In this document: one piece after another, positions 22,088 to 30,390 of the stretch
Layout: every line of letters begins with the position of its first letter
Numbering within the stretch: position 1 is the stretch's first letter
NCBI GenBank assembly: GCA_900765115.1
Contig: CAAFQK010000094.1
Location: 1-35,867 of the forward strand
Origin: an uncultured Collinsella sp.
GTDB taxonomy: Bacteria > Actinomycetota > Coriobacteriia > Coriobacteriales > Coriobacteriaceae
Length of the DNA stretch: 35,867 nucleotides
Direction of reading: 5' to 3'
The notes under the pieces: model-generated
Databases searched by the model: none
What the model was told of the DNA's origin: nothing
The model's input: the letters and a program-made list of their open reading frames with translations, nothing else
Program-made: the position numbers and the translations under genes

Positions 22088-22239
22088 GAGACTCCTTCTT
22101 GGCCCTCTCGGGCATCATCGCCCCATTCGCGGGGCCCGTCGCGCACTCTTTGCGCTTTTAACATTCATGCCTCTCGGCAAAACGTCCATTAGTTTATGGT
22201 GTCGCCATTCAATCTAGCTGCAGAATCTATGTGCACACA

Positions 22240-23655
22240 TTAATGCGACATGTGCGACTCGCGACGAGCGTACACAACCGATACCACAAATCCGACCACG
22301 GCAATTACAGCCGCCACACGCACGGCTACCGCAAATCCAATCGCCTGGGCAACGTCGGTCGCAGTGCCAACGGCGCCGGCAGTCGCCGCAGAACTCGAGA
22401 GCAGGCCGATAAACAGCGACGGGCCAAACGATGCGGCAATCATGTTCCACGTGTTGAGCAATGCTGTTCCGTGAGGATGCTCAGCGACAGGCAGCGTCTC
22501 CAAGCCGGCCGTTTGCGAGGGGCTCAGCACCAAACCGACTCCGGCATACACAACAACGGTCAGCGCCACGACGACGCCGATGTTCATGCTTGCGGCCGTC
22601 ATCGAGATGGCAGTCTGCCCCACGGCGATCAGGGCAAAGCCGACCGGCAGCAGCGGCCATGCGCCACGGGCGTCCATCACGCGTCCGCCCACAATCGAGG
22701 TCACGGCATTGCAGGCAATCGCCGGCAAAATGAGCAAGCCCGCAACAAGGGCGGTCATGCCGTATGCGCCCTCAAAATAGAGCGGCAACAAAACGCTCAT
22801 CGAGAACGTCGTCATCATCGACACCACCACAAGCAGACACGCAGGCCAAAAACGAACGCTCGCCATGGGACGCACGTTAAGCACCGGATGCTCGAGCTTG
22901 AGCTGGCGGGCCGCAAACAGGCTGAGCAGCACAATGGCGGCGAAGAGCGTCAGGATGCCGGCAATCAGATCGGTCGAGAACTCGCCTACGGAATACACAA
23001 ATGCCGTAATGCCGGCGGCGAGCAAAACAACCGACAGAATATCAAGCGTGGTGTTCGAACGCTCTCCGACATTCTGAACGAGCTTTACGCCCGCCGCAGC
23101 GACCACAATGCCGCCCACCAGCGGCACTACGAACACCGCCCTCCAGCCAAACAACGTGCACATGAGACCGCTGACCACGGGTCCAAACGCCGGCCCCAGC
23201 GTAATGCAGGCACCGCCCAGGCTCAGATACAGACCGAGCTTCTCGCGCGGAGCGCAAGACAGCACTACGTTCATCATGAGCGGGAACAAGATACCCGATC
23301 CCGCAGCCTGCAAAATACGACTTGGTAGCAAAACGCTAAACGACGGAGCGATCAGACACAGGACTTCGCCGGCGACCATACATCCGCATGCGAAAAACAA
23401 CAGCTTGCGCGTCGAGAAACGGCCGGACAGGAAGGCCATGATGGCCGTAAAGATCGACGTCACGATCATGTAGCCCGAAACGAGCCACTGCGCCGTGGTG
23501 GCACTCACCGAAAAGGCTGCCATAATGTCGTGCAACGCCACGTTAATGATGTTCTCGTTAAACGCGGCAACAAAGGCTGCAATATACATAACGACGAGAA
23601 GCGCCGCAGTGGCCGATGGCGTTGCTTGAACTTGTTGCTGAGATTTGCTCCCCAT
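22240..23655 (-). CDS. MFS multidrug exporter, DHA2 (EmrB/QacA) type
   Basis: A 471-aa membrane protein with about 14 hydrophobic segments. The N-terminal half has AAFNENIINVALHDIMAAFS, ATTAQWLVSGYMIVTSIFTA, FLSGRFSTRKLLFFACGCMV and SRILQAAGSGILFPLMMNVV, the motif A/C-like regions of DHA2 proton-driven drug exporters. ATG 23655 is chosen because AGGAAGGAA lies about 5 nt upstream and the protein begins shortly before the first membrane helix; the frame is open for another 137 codons upstream but this overlaps the promoter region of the divergent deformylase-like gene. The substrate cannot be deduced. It ends 152 nt upstream of the RGG-rich gene start on the same strand. Confidence 0.88.
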   Translation of the reverse strand: MGSKSQQQVQATPSATAALLVVMYIAAFVAAFNENIINVALHDIMAAFSVSATTAQWLVSGYMIVTSIFTAIMAFLSGRFSTRKLLFFACGCMVAGEVLCLIAPSFSVLLPSRILQAAGSGILFPLMMNVVLSCAPREKLGLYLSLGGACITLGPAFGPVVSGLMCTLFGWRAVFVVPLVGGIVVAAAGVKLVQNVGERSNTTLDILSVVLLAAGITAFVYSVGEFSTDLIAGILTLFAAIVLLSLFAARQLKLEHPVLNVRPMASVRFWPACLLVVVSMMTTFSMSVLLPLYFEGAYGMTALVAGLLILPAIACNAVTSIVGGRVMDARGAWPLLPVGFALIAVGQTAISMTAASMNIGVVVALTVVVYAGVGLVLSPSQTAGLETLPVAEHPHGTALLNTWNMIAASFGPSLFIGLLSSSAATAGAVGTATDVAQAIGFAVAVRVAAVIAVVGFVVSVVYARRESHMSH

Positions 23656-23860
23656 GCATTTCCTTCCTCTTGGAACGACAGTCGCATCGCCCCAGAGGAA
23701 CAGTCCAGGGCGAAAAATGAGCCCTAGACTTACGCCAGACGCCGCACGCGACGAGTCTGGCAACATGGTCCAACGTCGAAAGATTGTAACGCGGACGCGC
23801 AGCTTTCCTTCCGCGCTATTATTAAAAGTCCACGAAAGCATGAGACATGAGGGGCCCGCC

Positions 23861-24271
23861 ATGATCAAACCCATCATGAAATCCGAGTTCTTTTTGCGCC
23901 TGCCTTCCGAAGACGCGGCCCCCGATGACGCCGTGACCGGGCAGGACCTCCTGGATACGCTCCATGAGCATGAGCACGAGTGCGTGGGCCTCGCCGCCAA
24001 TATGATTGGCGTGCGCAAACGCATCATCTGCGTAAAGGACGGCAACAGGGCGCTCCTGATGTACAACCCTCAAATTCTTGAGCAGGTCAATGCCTATCAG
24101 ACGAGCGAAGGATGCCTTTCGCTGGTTGGAGAGCGCCCCTGTACCCGTTATCGCCGCATTAAGGTGGAGTATCTGGACGAGAACTTCGTCCACCGCATCA
24201 AAAACTTCTCGGGCTACACCGCCGAGATCATCCAACACGAAATCGACCACTGCAACGGGATTGTTATATAG
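23861..24271 (+). CDS. peptide deformylase-like protein, motif I Gln replaced by Met
   Basis: A 136-aa deformylase-fold protein. Motif II EGCLS (metal Cys) and motif III QHEIDH (metal His pair and catalytic Glu) are intact. Motif I, usually G-x-G-L-A-A-x-Q, reads VGLAANMIG, so the Gln that helps form the active-site oxyanion site is Met. Peptide deformylase removes the formyl group from nascent proteins using a metal ion. The protein is shorter than typical enzymes (about 150-190 aa). ATG 23861 is preferred (GAGGGG 8 nt upstream); ATG 23840 in the same frame is possible. A second deformylase-like gene with a different defect is at 31600. The true deformylase is presumably elsewhere in the genome. 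Confidence 0.75.
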   Translation: MIKPIMKSEFFLRLPSEDAAPDDAVTGQDLLDTLHEHEHECVGLAANMIGVRKRIICVKDGNRALLMYNPQILEQVNAYQTSEGCLSLVGERPCTRYRRIKVEYLDENFVHRIKNFSGYTAEIIQHEIDHCNGIVI

Positions 24272-24287
24272 TTCCGCCGATTCAAGA

Positions 24288-24323
24288 AAGCTCCCCGCAG
24301 CAAAACAACTGCAGGGAGCTTTT
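24288..24323. terminator. bidirectional terminator
   Basis: AAGCTCCCCGCAG and CTGCAGGGAGCTT pair with one bulge over an 8-nt loop, followed by TTTC; AAAG precedes it, so it can serve both the deformylase-like gene and the convergent aminotransferase gene. Confidence 0.8.
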
Positions 24324-24346
24324 CATAGTGCGAAGCTTCTATCCCA

Positions 24347-25867
24347 CTAGCTCTGACGGTAATGGTCAAAGAAGTCGGCGAGGTCTTCGAGGGACTCTTT
24401 GAGCACTTCCATGCGCGGCAGGTACACGATGCGGAAGTGGTCGGGCTCGGCCCAGTTAAAGCCGCCGCCGCGCGTGATCAGGATCTTCTTCTCGTGCAGC
24501 AGGTCGAGAGCGAACTGCTCGTCATCGGTGATGTTGAACTTCTTCACATCCATCTTGGGGAAGATGTAGAACGCCGCGCGCGGCTTGACCACCGAGATGC
24601 CGTCGATCTTGTTGAGCGCCTCATACACAAAGTTGCGCTGCTCGTAGACACGGCCGCCGGGACGGATGTAGTCGTTAACCGACTGATGGCCGCCGAGCGC
24701 CGTCTGAACGATCGACTGAGCCGGCACGTTGGAACACAGGCGCATGTTAGAGAGCATGTTGACGCCCATGATGAAGTCGCTCATGCAGCGCTGGTTGCCC
24801 GAAAGCACCATCCAGCCAATACGATAGCCCGCAATCATGTGCGACTTGGAAAGGCCGCTAAAGGTGACGCAGGGCAGATCGGGAGCGAGCGAGGCAATCG
24901 AGACGTGCTCGTAGCCGTCCATGCACAGACGGTCGTAGATCTCATCGGCAAAGATCATGAGCTGGTGCTTGCGCGCAATCTCGACGATGCCCTCGAGCAC
25001 CTCGCGCGGATAGACGGAACCCGTGGGGTTGTTGGGGTTGATGATGACGAGAGCCTTGGTCGCGCTCGTGATCTTGGACTCCATATCCTCCAGGTCGGGA
25101 TACCAATCCGCCTGTTCATCGCACAGATAGTGCACGGGATGACCGCCGGCAAGGGTTGCGCACGCCGTCCACAGCGGATAGTCGGGGCTAGGGATCAGAA
25201 TCTCGTCGCCATTGTCGAGCAGCGCGTTCATCGAAAGCTGAATAAGTTCGGACACGCCGTTGCCTGTGTAGATGTGCTCCATCTGAACATTGGGCAGGCC
25301 CTTGATCTGGGAGTACTGCATAATCGCCTTGCGCGCAGAGAACAAGCCGCGCGAGTTGGAATAGCCTTCGCAATCGGGCAGCTGCTGGCGCATATCCTTG
25401 ATGACCTCGTCGGGCGTGCGGAAACCGAAGGGCGCCGGGTTGCCGATATTGAGCTTGAGGATGCGCTCGCCCTCGTCCTCCATACGGGCAGCCTCGTCGA
25501 CGACGGGACCGCGCACATCATACAGGACGTTATCAAGCTTGGTGGATTTAGAAAAAGTACGCATGGTGGCACTCCTTGGAATTTGAGCTGAGGGATGGGG
25601 TTCGGGCTTGGAAACGTTACGGGGCGATGATGCCTCGCCTTGATCGGCGTCACCGGCAAGCAGCCAGGTAACATCGACCTCCAAAATGCGGGCGAGCAGC
25701 TCTGCCACATCGCGCCGCGGAATCGTCTTGCCGCTCACATATTGGCTCATCTGACTCTTGCCGAGTTTTTTGCCGAGCATCTCCGATGCGCGGATTACGT
25801 CCGACTGGCGAACGTCGCGATCGGACATAGTCTGTCGCAGGCGATCGCTAAACGTCTCTTGGGCCAC
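24347..25867 (-). CDS. XRE helix-turn-helix fused to class I/II aminotransferase (AlaC-like)
   Basis: A 506-aa fusion. Residues 1-72 form an XRE-type DNA-binding domain (FSDRLRQTMSDRDVRQSDVI, KLGKSQMSQYVSGKTIPRRD). Residues 73-101 are a Pro/Ser linker. Residues 102-506 form a full-length aminotransferase with LNIGNPAPFGF, EGYSNSRGLFSARKAI, INPNNPTGSVY, FADEIYDRL and the PLP-lysine segment FSGLSKSHMIAGYRIGW; it resembles alanine/aspartate transaminases such as AlaC. GTG 25867 with AAGGAGG 5 nt upstream is the likely full-length start. An internal ATG at 25564 also has AAGGAG 7 nt upstream and would give a 405-aa enzyme without the HTH. Repeated GTTCAATTT sites upstream suggest self-regulation. 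Confidence 0.88.
   Translation of the reverse strand: MAQETFSDRLRQTMSDRDVRQSDVIRASEMLGKKLGKSQMSQYVSGKTIPRRDVAELLARILEVDVTWLLAGDADQGEASSPRNVSKPEPHPSAQIPRSATMRTFSKSTKLDNVLYDVRGPVVDEAARMEDEGERILKLNIGNPAPFGFRTPDEVIKDMRQQLPDCEGYSNSRGLFSARKAIMQYSQIKGLPNVQMEHIYTGNGVSELIQLSMNALLDNGDEILIPSPDYPLWTACATLAGGHPVHYLCDEQADWYPDLEDMESKITSATKALVIINPNNPTGSVYPREVLEGIVEIARKHQLMIFADEIYDRLCMDGYEHVSIASLAPDLPCVTFSGLSKSHMIAGYRIGWMVLSGNQRCMSDFIMGVNMLSNMRLCSNVPAQSIVQTALGGHQSVNDYIRPGGRVYEQRNFVYEALNKIDGISVVKPRAAFYIFPKMDVKKFNITDDEQFALDLLHEKKILITRGGGFNWAEPDHFRIVYLPRMEVLKESLEDLADFFDHYRQS
25562..25577 (-). promoter_or_regulatory. internal ribosome site and start codon at the HTH/aminotransferase boundary
   Basis: On the minus strand AAGGAG (25577-25572), a 7-nt spacer TGCCACC, then ATG (25564-25562), in frame with the aminotransferase. 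It sits exactly at the end of the linker, so a stand-alone aminotransferase could be made from the same mRNA. Confidence 0.6.
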
Positions 25868-25887
25868 TAGAACCTCCTTGCTGGCAA

Positions 25888-25970
25888 AGTTCAATTTATA
25901 GAACACGAATTGAACCAAGGTTCAATTTAGGCAGCAGTATAACGCCGTGCCTCATTCGAAAGTTCAATTT
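25888..25970. promoter_or_regulatory. operator cluster (GTTCAATTT repeats) upstream of the XRE-aminotransferase gene
   Basis: AATTGAACCAAGGTTCAATT (25908-25927) has perfect 9-bp arms. Further single half-sites AGTTCAATTT lie at 25888-25897 and 25961-25970. They lie directly before the start codon of a gene with its own HTH domain, so they are its likely binding sites. Confidence 0.6.
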
Positions 25971-26029
25971 CATAAGAAAATGTACCAGACTCCGAGATTT
26001 GCCCAAAGCGAACAATGACGTGCACGCGT

Positions 26030-26887
26030 TTAGAGGTATTCGAGAAAACGGGCAGCGGCAAGCGAAACGTCAGCCGTGCGATATATCGCATTGATCTGCC
26101 GATGAGGATGTCCCTCGAGCGGACGCACGGCGACATCGAACTGGCAGCGGCGCAAGATGAGCGCCGGAAGAATGCTCACGCCCAGGCCGTCCTCGACCAT
26201 GGCCATAATCGCATAGTCATCCCAGGTTGACAGCTTAGAGCGCACTGCCAGGCCCGCGCGGCGAAACAGCGGCGTTATTTCGTCGTCGCTACCGCGTTCC
26301 AGCAGAATAAACTGCTCGTTGGCCAAATCGGCAAGGGAAACGACCTCCGCGGTGGCAAGCGAAGAGTCCGCTGGCACCACGGCCATCAGCTCGTCTTGCA
26401 CCAACGGCCGCGACGCCATGCCGGCACCGCGCGGCTCGCGCGGAATAAAGCCCAGGTCACAGCGGCCTTCCGCCACCCATTGCTCAATCTCTGAGTAATC
26501 GCCCATCAGCAGCTCGTAATCGACGTCCGGATGATCGGCGCGAAACCGCGCAATCACTGGCGGCAGCACGTGGGTCGCCACACTCGAAAACGTACCGATA
26601 CAGATCTTGCCACGCATGAGCCCTCGCATCTCGTCCACGCGTCGCTGCAGACGGCCAAACTCTTCGCATAATGCCTCGACTGCCGGCATGACCTGCCGCC
26701 CGTCGGCAGAAAGCACCACGCCCTCGCGGCTTCTATCGAGCACTTTAAAGCCCCAGTCGGCCTCAAGGTCGCCCACCATACGGCTCACGCCCGACTGCGA
26801 ATAGCTCAGCCGCTCGGCGGCGCGCGTAAAACTGCCGGCGCGCACGGTCTCGAGCAGCACCTGCATCTTTTGGATATTGGTCTCCAC
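26030..26887 (-). CDS. LysR-family transcriptional regulator
   Basis: A 285-aa LysR protein. Residues 5-65 are the winged helix (MQVLLETVRAGSFTRAAERL, YSQSGVSRMVGDLEADWGFK); residues 90-285 are the ligand-binding domain (ICIGTFSSVATHVLPPVIAR, AEGRCDLGFIPREP, VEDGLGVSILPAL). The start is GTG 26887 with GGTGGAGG about 6 nt upstream. It is divergent from the EamA transporter gene at 27006 and a palindrome lies between them, so it probably controls that transporter. The effector is unknown. Confidence 0.92.
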   Translation of the reverse strand: METNIQKMQVLLETVRAGSFTRAAERLSYSQSGVSRMVGDLEADWGFKVLDRSREGVVLSADGRQVMPAVEALCEEFGRLQRRVDEMRGLMRGKICIGTFSSVATHVLPPVIARFRADHPDVDYELLMGDYSEIEQWVAEGRCDLGFIPREPRGAGMASRPLVQDELMAVVPADSSLATAEVVSLADLANEQFILLERGSDDEITPLFRRAGLAVRSKLSTWDDYAIMAMVEDGLGVSILPALILRRCQFDVAVRPLEGHPHRQINAIYRTADVSLAAARFLEYL

Positions 26888-26904
26888 GGCACGCCTCCAC
26901 CTTT

Positions 26905-26923
26905 ACATGAGTTTTTGTCATGT
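26905..26923. promoter_or_regulatory. LysR-type operator candidate
   Basis: ACATGA-GTTTTTG-TCATGT has perfect 6-bp arms and includes a T-N11-A spacing. It lies 17 nt upstream of the LysR start codon in the 118-nt divergent intergenic region. Confidence 0.5.
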
Positions 26924-27005
26924 TTGCCATGCATTATATTCGCTTTTCTTCTAAAGCCAGTTCACCCATAGTGAACATGCTCGGATATAGAGGGGATGTC
27001 AGCGC

Positions 27006-27917
27006 ATGAACAACGGACTGTTTACGTACTTAGCAGCATTGCTATTGTTTGGTTCCAACGGCATCATCGCCGCTGCCATCGCGCTGCCGAGCTCCGATAT
27101 CGTGCTACTACGCACGTTTTTGGGCGCACTCTCGCTTGTCACCGTCCTCGCCATCACCCAACGCCATAAGTTGCAGGCGCCATCTCGCCCCCGCGAAGCC
27201 GCAGCCCTCCTCCTCTCGGGAGCCGCACTGGGCGCCAGCTGGATTTTTCTGTTCCGCGCCTACCAGACGATCGGCGTCGGCGTATCCTCGCTGCTGTACT
27301 ATTGCGGCCCCATCATTGTCATGGCGCTCTCCCCACTCATCTTTGGCGAAAAACTGACCGGCGGCAAAATCGCCGGGTTTATCGCCGTCGCCTGCGGTGC
27401 TTTTCTCATCGCGGCCCAAGGCCTCGGCGGCAATATACCCATCGCAGGCATCGTGTGCGGCATCGCCTCGGCCTTCTGCTACGCGTTGATGGTCATTGCC
27501 AGCAAGGGAGCGCCACATATCGAAGGTCTCGAGAACTCCACGCTCCAGGTGAGTGCCGCCTTTGTAACCGCGTTGATCCTTACGCTCTTCACGCAAGGTG
27601 CCCCCTCGTTCCTCTCCCCCAGCATTGCCGCCGGCATCGATTGGCACGCCGTTGCCATGCTCGGCATTGTCAACACCGGACTCGGTTGCCTGCTCTACTT
27701 TAGCGCCGTCGCCAAACTGCCCGTGCAGACCGTCGCCGTCGTCGGCTACCTTGAGCCGCTTTCGGCCGTCGTGTTCTCGGCCGTCCTTTTGGGCGAAACC
27801 ATAACACCGGTCCGCCTGATGGGCGCCGCGTTTATCATCGGCGGCGCGATTTTTTGCGAACTCGCCGGCAAACGCGCAAACACCAAGGCTGGCATCGCCC
27901 AGACAGCACGTGCTTAA
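27006..27917 (+). CDS. EamA/DMT-family transporter
   Basis: A 303-aa membrane protein with ten hydrophobic helices in two homologous EamA halves. The first half has LLLFGSNGIIAAAIALPSSD and LLRTFLGALSL; the second has GIVCGIASAFCYALMVIASK, LPVQTVAVVGYLEPLSAVVF and LLGETITPVRLMGAAFIIGG, the typical EamA signature end. Members export amino acids, purines or other metabolites. ATG 27006 has AGAGGGG about 12 nt upstream, somewhat far. Divergent from the LysR gene, which probably regulates it. Confidence 0.88.
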   Translation: MNNGLFTYLAALLLFGSNGIIAAAIALPSSDIVLLRTFLGALSLVTVLAITQRHKLQAPSRPREAAALLLSGAALGASWIFLFRAYQTIGVGVSSLLYYCGPIIVMALSPLIFGEKLTGGKIAGFIAVACGAFLIAAQGLGGNIPIAGIVCGIASAFCYALMVIASKGAPHIEGLENSTLQVSAAFVTALILTLFTQGAPSFLSPSIAAGIDWHAVAMLGIVNTGLGCLLYFSAVAKLPVQTVAVVGYLEPLSAVVFSAVLLGETITPVRLMGAAFIIGGAIFCELAGKRANTKAGIAQTARA

Positions 27918-27951
27918 TAGCCCCTGCTCTGAAATACTACCTGCGTACATG

Positions 27952-27975
27952 AATAATCCCCAGATGGGGATTATT
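27952..27975. terminator. hairpin between the EamA and Kup genes
   Basis: AATAATCCCC (27952-27961) and GGGGATTATT (27966-27975) with loop AGAT. No T run follows; it may terminate the EamA transcript or be a regulatory palindrome. Confidence 0.5.
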
Positions 27976-28074
27976 GTCTAAAACACCCCGATGTGCCAAA
28001 CTGCTCTTATATGTATAAAGATGGCATAAAGGTCTGCTGCTCGTGGCAGAGGCCAGATGTCCAAGGGAGTCCAC

Positions 28075-30309
28075 GTGGCACACAACAAGCTGGAGGCAAG
28101 CCTCCAAGACCAGCGTAGTCAAGGCAGGCATGGAGCCATTCCCCTCTCCGCTGGCATGCTGCTCGTAACGCTCGGCGTCGTCTACGGTGACATCGGCACA
28201 AGCCCCATGTACACCATGAAATCAATCGTCGCCAACAACGGCGGCATCGGCACCGTCAGCGAGGACATGATTCTGGGCGCGCTTTCGCTCGTCATCTGGA
28301 CCATGACACTCGTGACCACGGTCAAGTACGTGGTAATCGCCATGAAGGCCGACAACCATAACGAGGGCGGCATCTTCGCCCTGTTTAGCTTGGTGCGCAA
28401 AGTGGCGCCTTGGCTGATTCTTCCCGCCATGATCGGCGGCGCGGCGCTGCTCGCCGACGGCATCCTCACCCCCGCCGTCACGGTTACCACGGCCATTGAG
28501 GGCCTGCGCACTATCGAGTGGGGCCACGCGCTATTGGGTGACGGGCAAACCAACGTCATCATTATTACCATCATCATTATCTGCGGCCTATTTGCCATGC
28601 AGCGCGCCGGCACCTCGTCAATCGGCAAGCTGTTCGGCCCGCTTATGACGCTATGGTTCCTGTTCCTGGCGGGCGCCGGCCTGTTCAACATGCTCGGCAA
28701 CCTGTCCATCCTACGCGCGCTCAACCCCATCCGCGGCATCATGTTCCTGTTCTCGCCCATCAACCACTCGGGCATCATGGTGCTCGGCTTCGTCTTCCTG
28801 TCGACGACCGGCGCCGAGGCGCTCTATTCGGACATGGGTCACGTGGGCAAGGCTAACATTTACGCATCCTGGCCGTTCGTAAAGGCGGCCCTCATCCTTA
28901 ACTATCTGGGTCAGGGCGCTTGGCTGCTCGCCAACAACTCCAATCCCCAGATGCTCGCGATGGACATCGTCAACCCGTTCTATATGATGCTCCCCGAGCC
29001 CCTGCGCCCCTTTGCCATCGTGCTTTCGGCCGTGGCGGCCATCATCGCCTCGCAGGCGCTCATCACCGGCTCGTTCTCGCTGGTATCCGAGGCAACCCGT
29101 CTCAACCTTATGCCGCATCTGCGCATCCACTACCCCAGCGACACCAAGGGCCAGCTCTACATTCCGCTCGTCAACAACATCATGTGGGTCGGCTGCATCT
29201 TCATCGTGCTGCTGTTCCAGAACTCCGAGCGCATGGAGAGCGCCTACGGCCTCGCGATTACCGTGACCATGCTCATGACCACCACGCTGCTGACGAGCTA
29301 CATCGCCGGCATCCTCAAGCACAAGCTGGGTGCCTGCGTCTTCGCCCTGCTCTTTGGTGCCATTGAGCTGTGCTTCTTCGCTTCGTGCCTCACCATGTTC
29401 TTTGACGGCGGTTACGTCATGATCTTCTTGGCCTCGCTGCTGTTTGGCCTTATGTACGTGTGGCGCCGCGGCACCGCCATCGAGCGCACGCAAACGATCC
29501 TGCTGCCCGTCTCCAAGTACATCGATCAACTCAACCGCCTGCGCAACGACGAGACCTACCCCGTGCTCGCCGACAATCTGGTGTTCCTCACCAACAGCCC
29601 CGATCCGCTCACACTCGACCGCGACGTGCTTTATTCCATCCTGGACAAACATCCCAAGCGCGCCAAGGCATACTGGTTCATCAACGTGCACGTTACCGAT
29701 GAACCCTATACGCACGAATACTCCGTTGAGACCTTTGGAACGGACTTTTTGTTCCGCGTGCGCCTGGACCTGGGCTTTAAGGTCAACCAGCGCGTTAATG
29801 CATACCTGCGCCAGATCGTTGGCGACTTGATGGCATCGGGTGAGCTGCCGCCGCAGCATCACACCTACTCCATCTACGAGACGCGCGGCAACGTGGGCGA
29901 CTTCCGTTTTTGCATGCTGCGCAAGATGCTTGCCCCCGAAACGGACATCAACCGCAACGACCACCGCGTGATGGCCATCAAGTACGCCGTCCGCCGCGCC
30001 TGCGGAAGCCCGGCACGCTGGTATGGTCTCGAGAACTCGGCCATCATCATTGAGTACGTACCGCTCTTTGCCCGCATGCGTCCGGCCGTCAAACTTGTGC
30101 GCACCCAGGTGCCGCTCGAGATCCTGATCGAAGAGGCCGAGGAAATGGAAGTCGACATCTTCTCGGACGACCTGGTCAACGGCAACGAAGCCGGTAAGGA
30201 CATGAACGTCGATCCCACCGAGTTGCTCGAGAGCGTCGCCGATACGCCCGAACAGCAACAGCAACTCGACGGACTCGAAAGCACCCAGCTCAACGACGCC
30301 AACTTCTAA
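28075..30309 (+). CDS. kup: Kup-family potassium uptake transporter
   Basis: A 744-aa protein. The N-terminal 450 residues carry 12 membrane helices with the family signature LGVVYGDIGTSPMYTMKSIV, NEGGIFALFSLV and STTGAEALYSDMGHVG. The cytoplasmic C-terminal 290 residues are longer than in E. coli Kup and end in an acidic Gln-rich tail. Kup takes up potassium with protons. GTG 28075 is preferred: AAGGGAG lies 5 nt upstream; ATG 28057 six codons earlier has no ribosome site. No c-di-AMP (ydaO) riboswitch consensus was seen in the 157-nt gap upstream. A strong terminator follows. Confidence 0.92.
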   Translation: MAHNKLEASLQDQRSQGRHGAIPLSAGMLLVTLGVVYGDIGTSPMYTMKSIVANNGGIGTVSEDMILGALSLVIWTMTLVTTVKYVVIAMKADNHNEGGIFALFSLVRKVAPWLILPAMIGGAALLADGILTPAVTVTTAIEGLRTIEWGHALLGDGQTNVIIITIIIICGLFAMQRAGTSSIGKLFGPLMTLWFLFLAGAGLFNMLGNLSILRALNPIRGIMFLFSPINHSGIMVLGFVFLSTTGAEALYSDMGHVGKANIYASWPFVKAALILNYLGQGAWLLANNSNPQMLAMDIVNPFYMMLPEPLRPFAIVLSAVAAIIASQALITGSFSLVSEATRLNLMPHLRIHYPSDTKGQLYIPLVNNIMWVGCIFIVLLFQNSERMESAYGLAITVTMLMTTTLLTSYIAGILKHKLGACVFALLFGAIELCFFASCLTMFFDGGYVMIFLASLLFGLMYVWRRGTAIERTQTILLPVSKYIDQLNRLRNDETYPVLADNLVFLTNSPDPLTLDRDVLYSILDKHPKRAKAYWFINVHVTDEPYTHEYSVETFGTDFLFRVRLDLGFKVNQRVNAYLRQIVGDLMASGELPPQHHTYSIYETRGNVGDFRFCMLRKMLAPETDINRNDHRVMAIKYAVRRACGSPARWYGLENSAIIIEYVPLFARMRPAVKLVRTQVPLEILIEEAEEMEVDIFSDDLVNGNEAGKDMNVDPTELLESVADTPEQQQQLDGLESTQLNDANF

Positions 30310-30334
30310 CACGCCACCAGCCATTGACGACAAC

Positions 30335-30364
30335 GGTCCCGCATCTCATGGGAGATGCGGGACC
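30335..30364. terminator. bidirectional terminator between Kup and bile salt hydrolase genes
   Basis: GGTCCCGCATCTC (30335-30347) pairs perfectly with GAGATGCGGGACC (30352-30364), loop ATGG; GCTTTGC follows. The flanking genes converge on it. Confidence 0.8.
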
Positions 30365-30390
30365 GCTTTGCATTGCAGTAAAGCTATCGG

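Noticed and set aside
22231..23328. Long plus-strand open frame opposite the MFS gene
   Set aside because: Rich in His/Arg/Gln with no fold pattern; it is the complement of a clear membrane protein in GC-rich DNA.
23645..23860. Long N-terminal extension of the deformylase-like protein at 23861
   Set aside because: It overlaps the start region of the divergent MFS gene, lacks a ribosome site and has no deformylase similarity.
27918..28074. c-di-AMP (ydaO) riboswitch before the Kup gene
   Set aside because: Kup genes often have one, but the gap is short and I could not find its conserved segments; only a simple hairpin is present.
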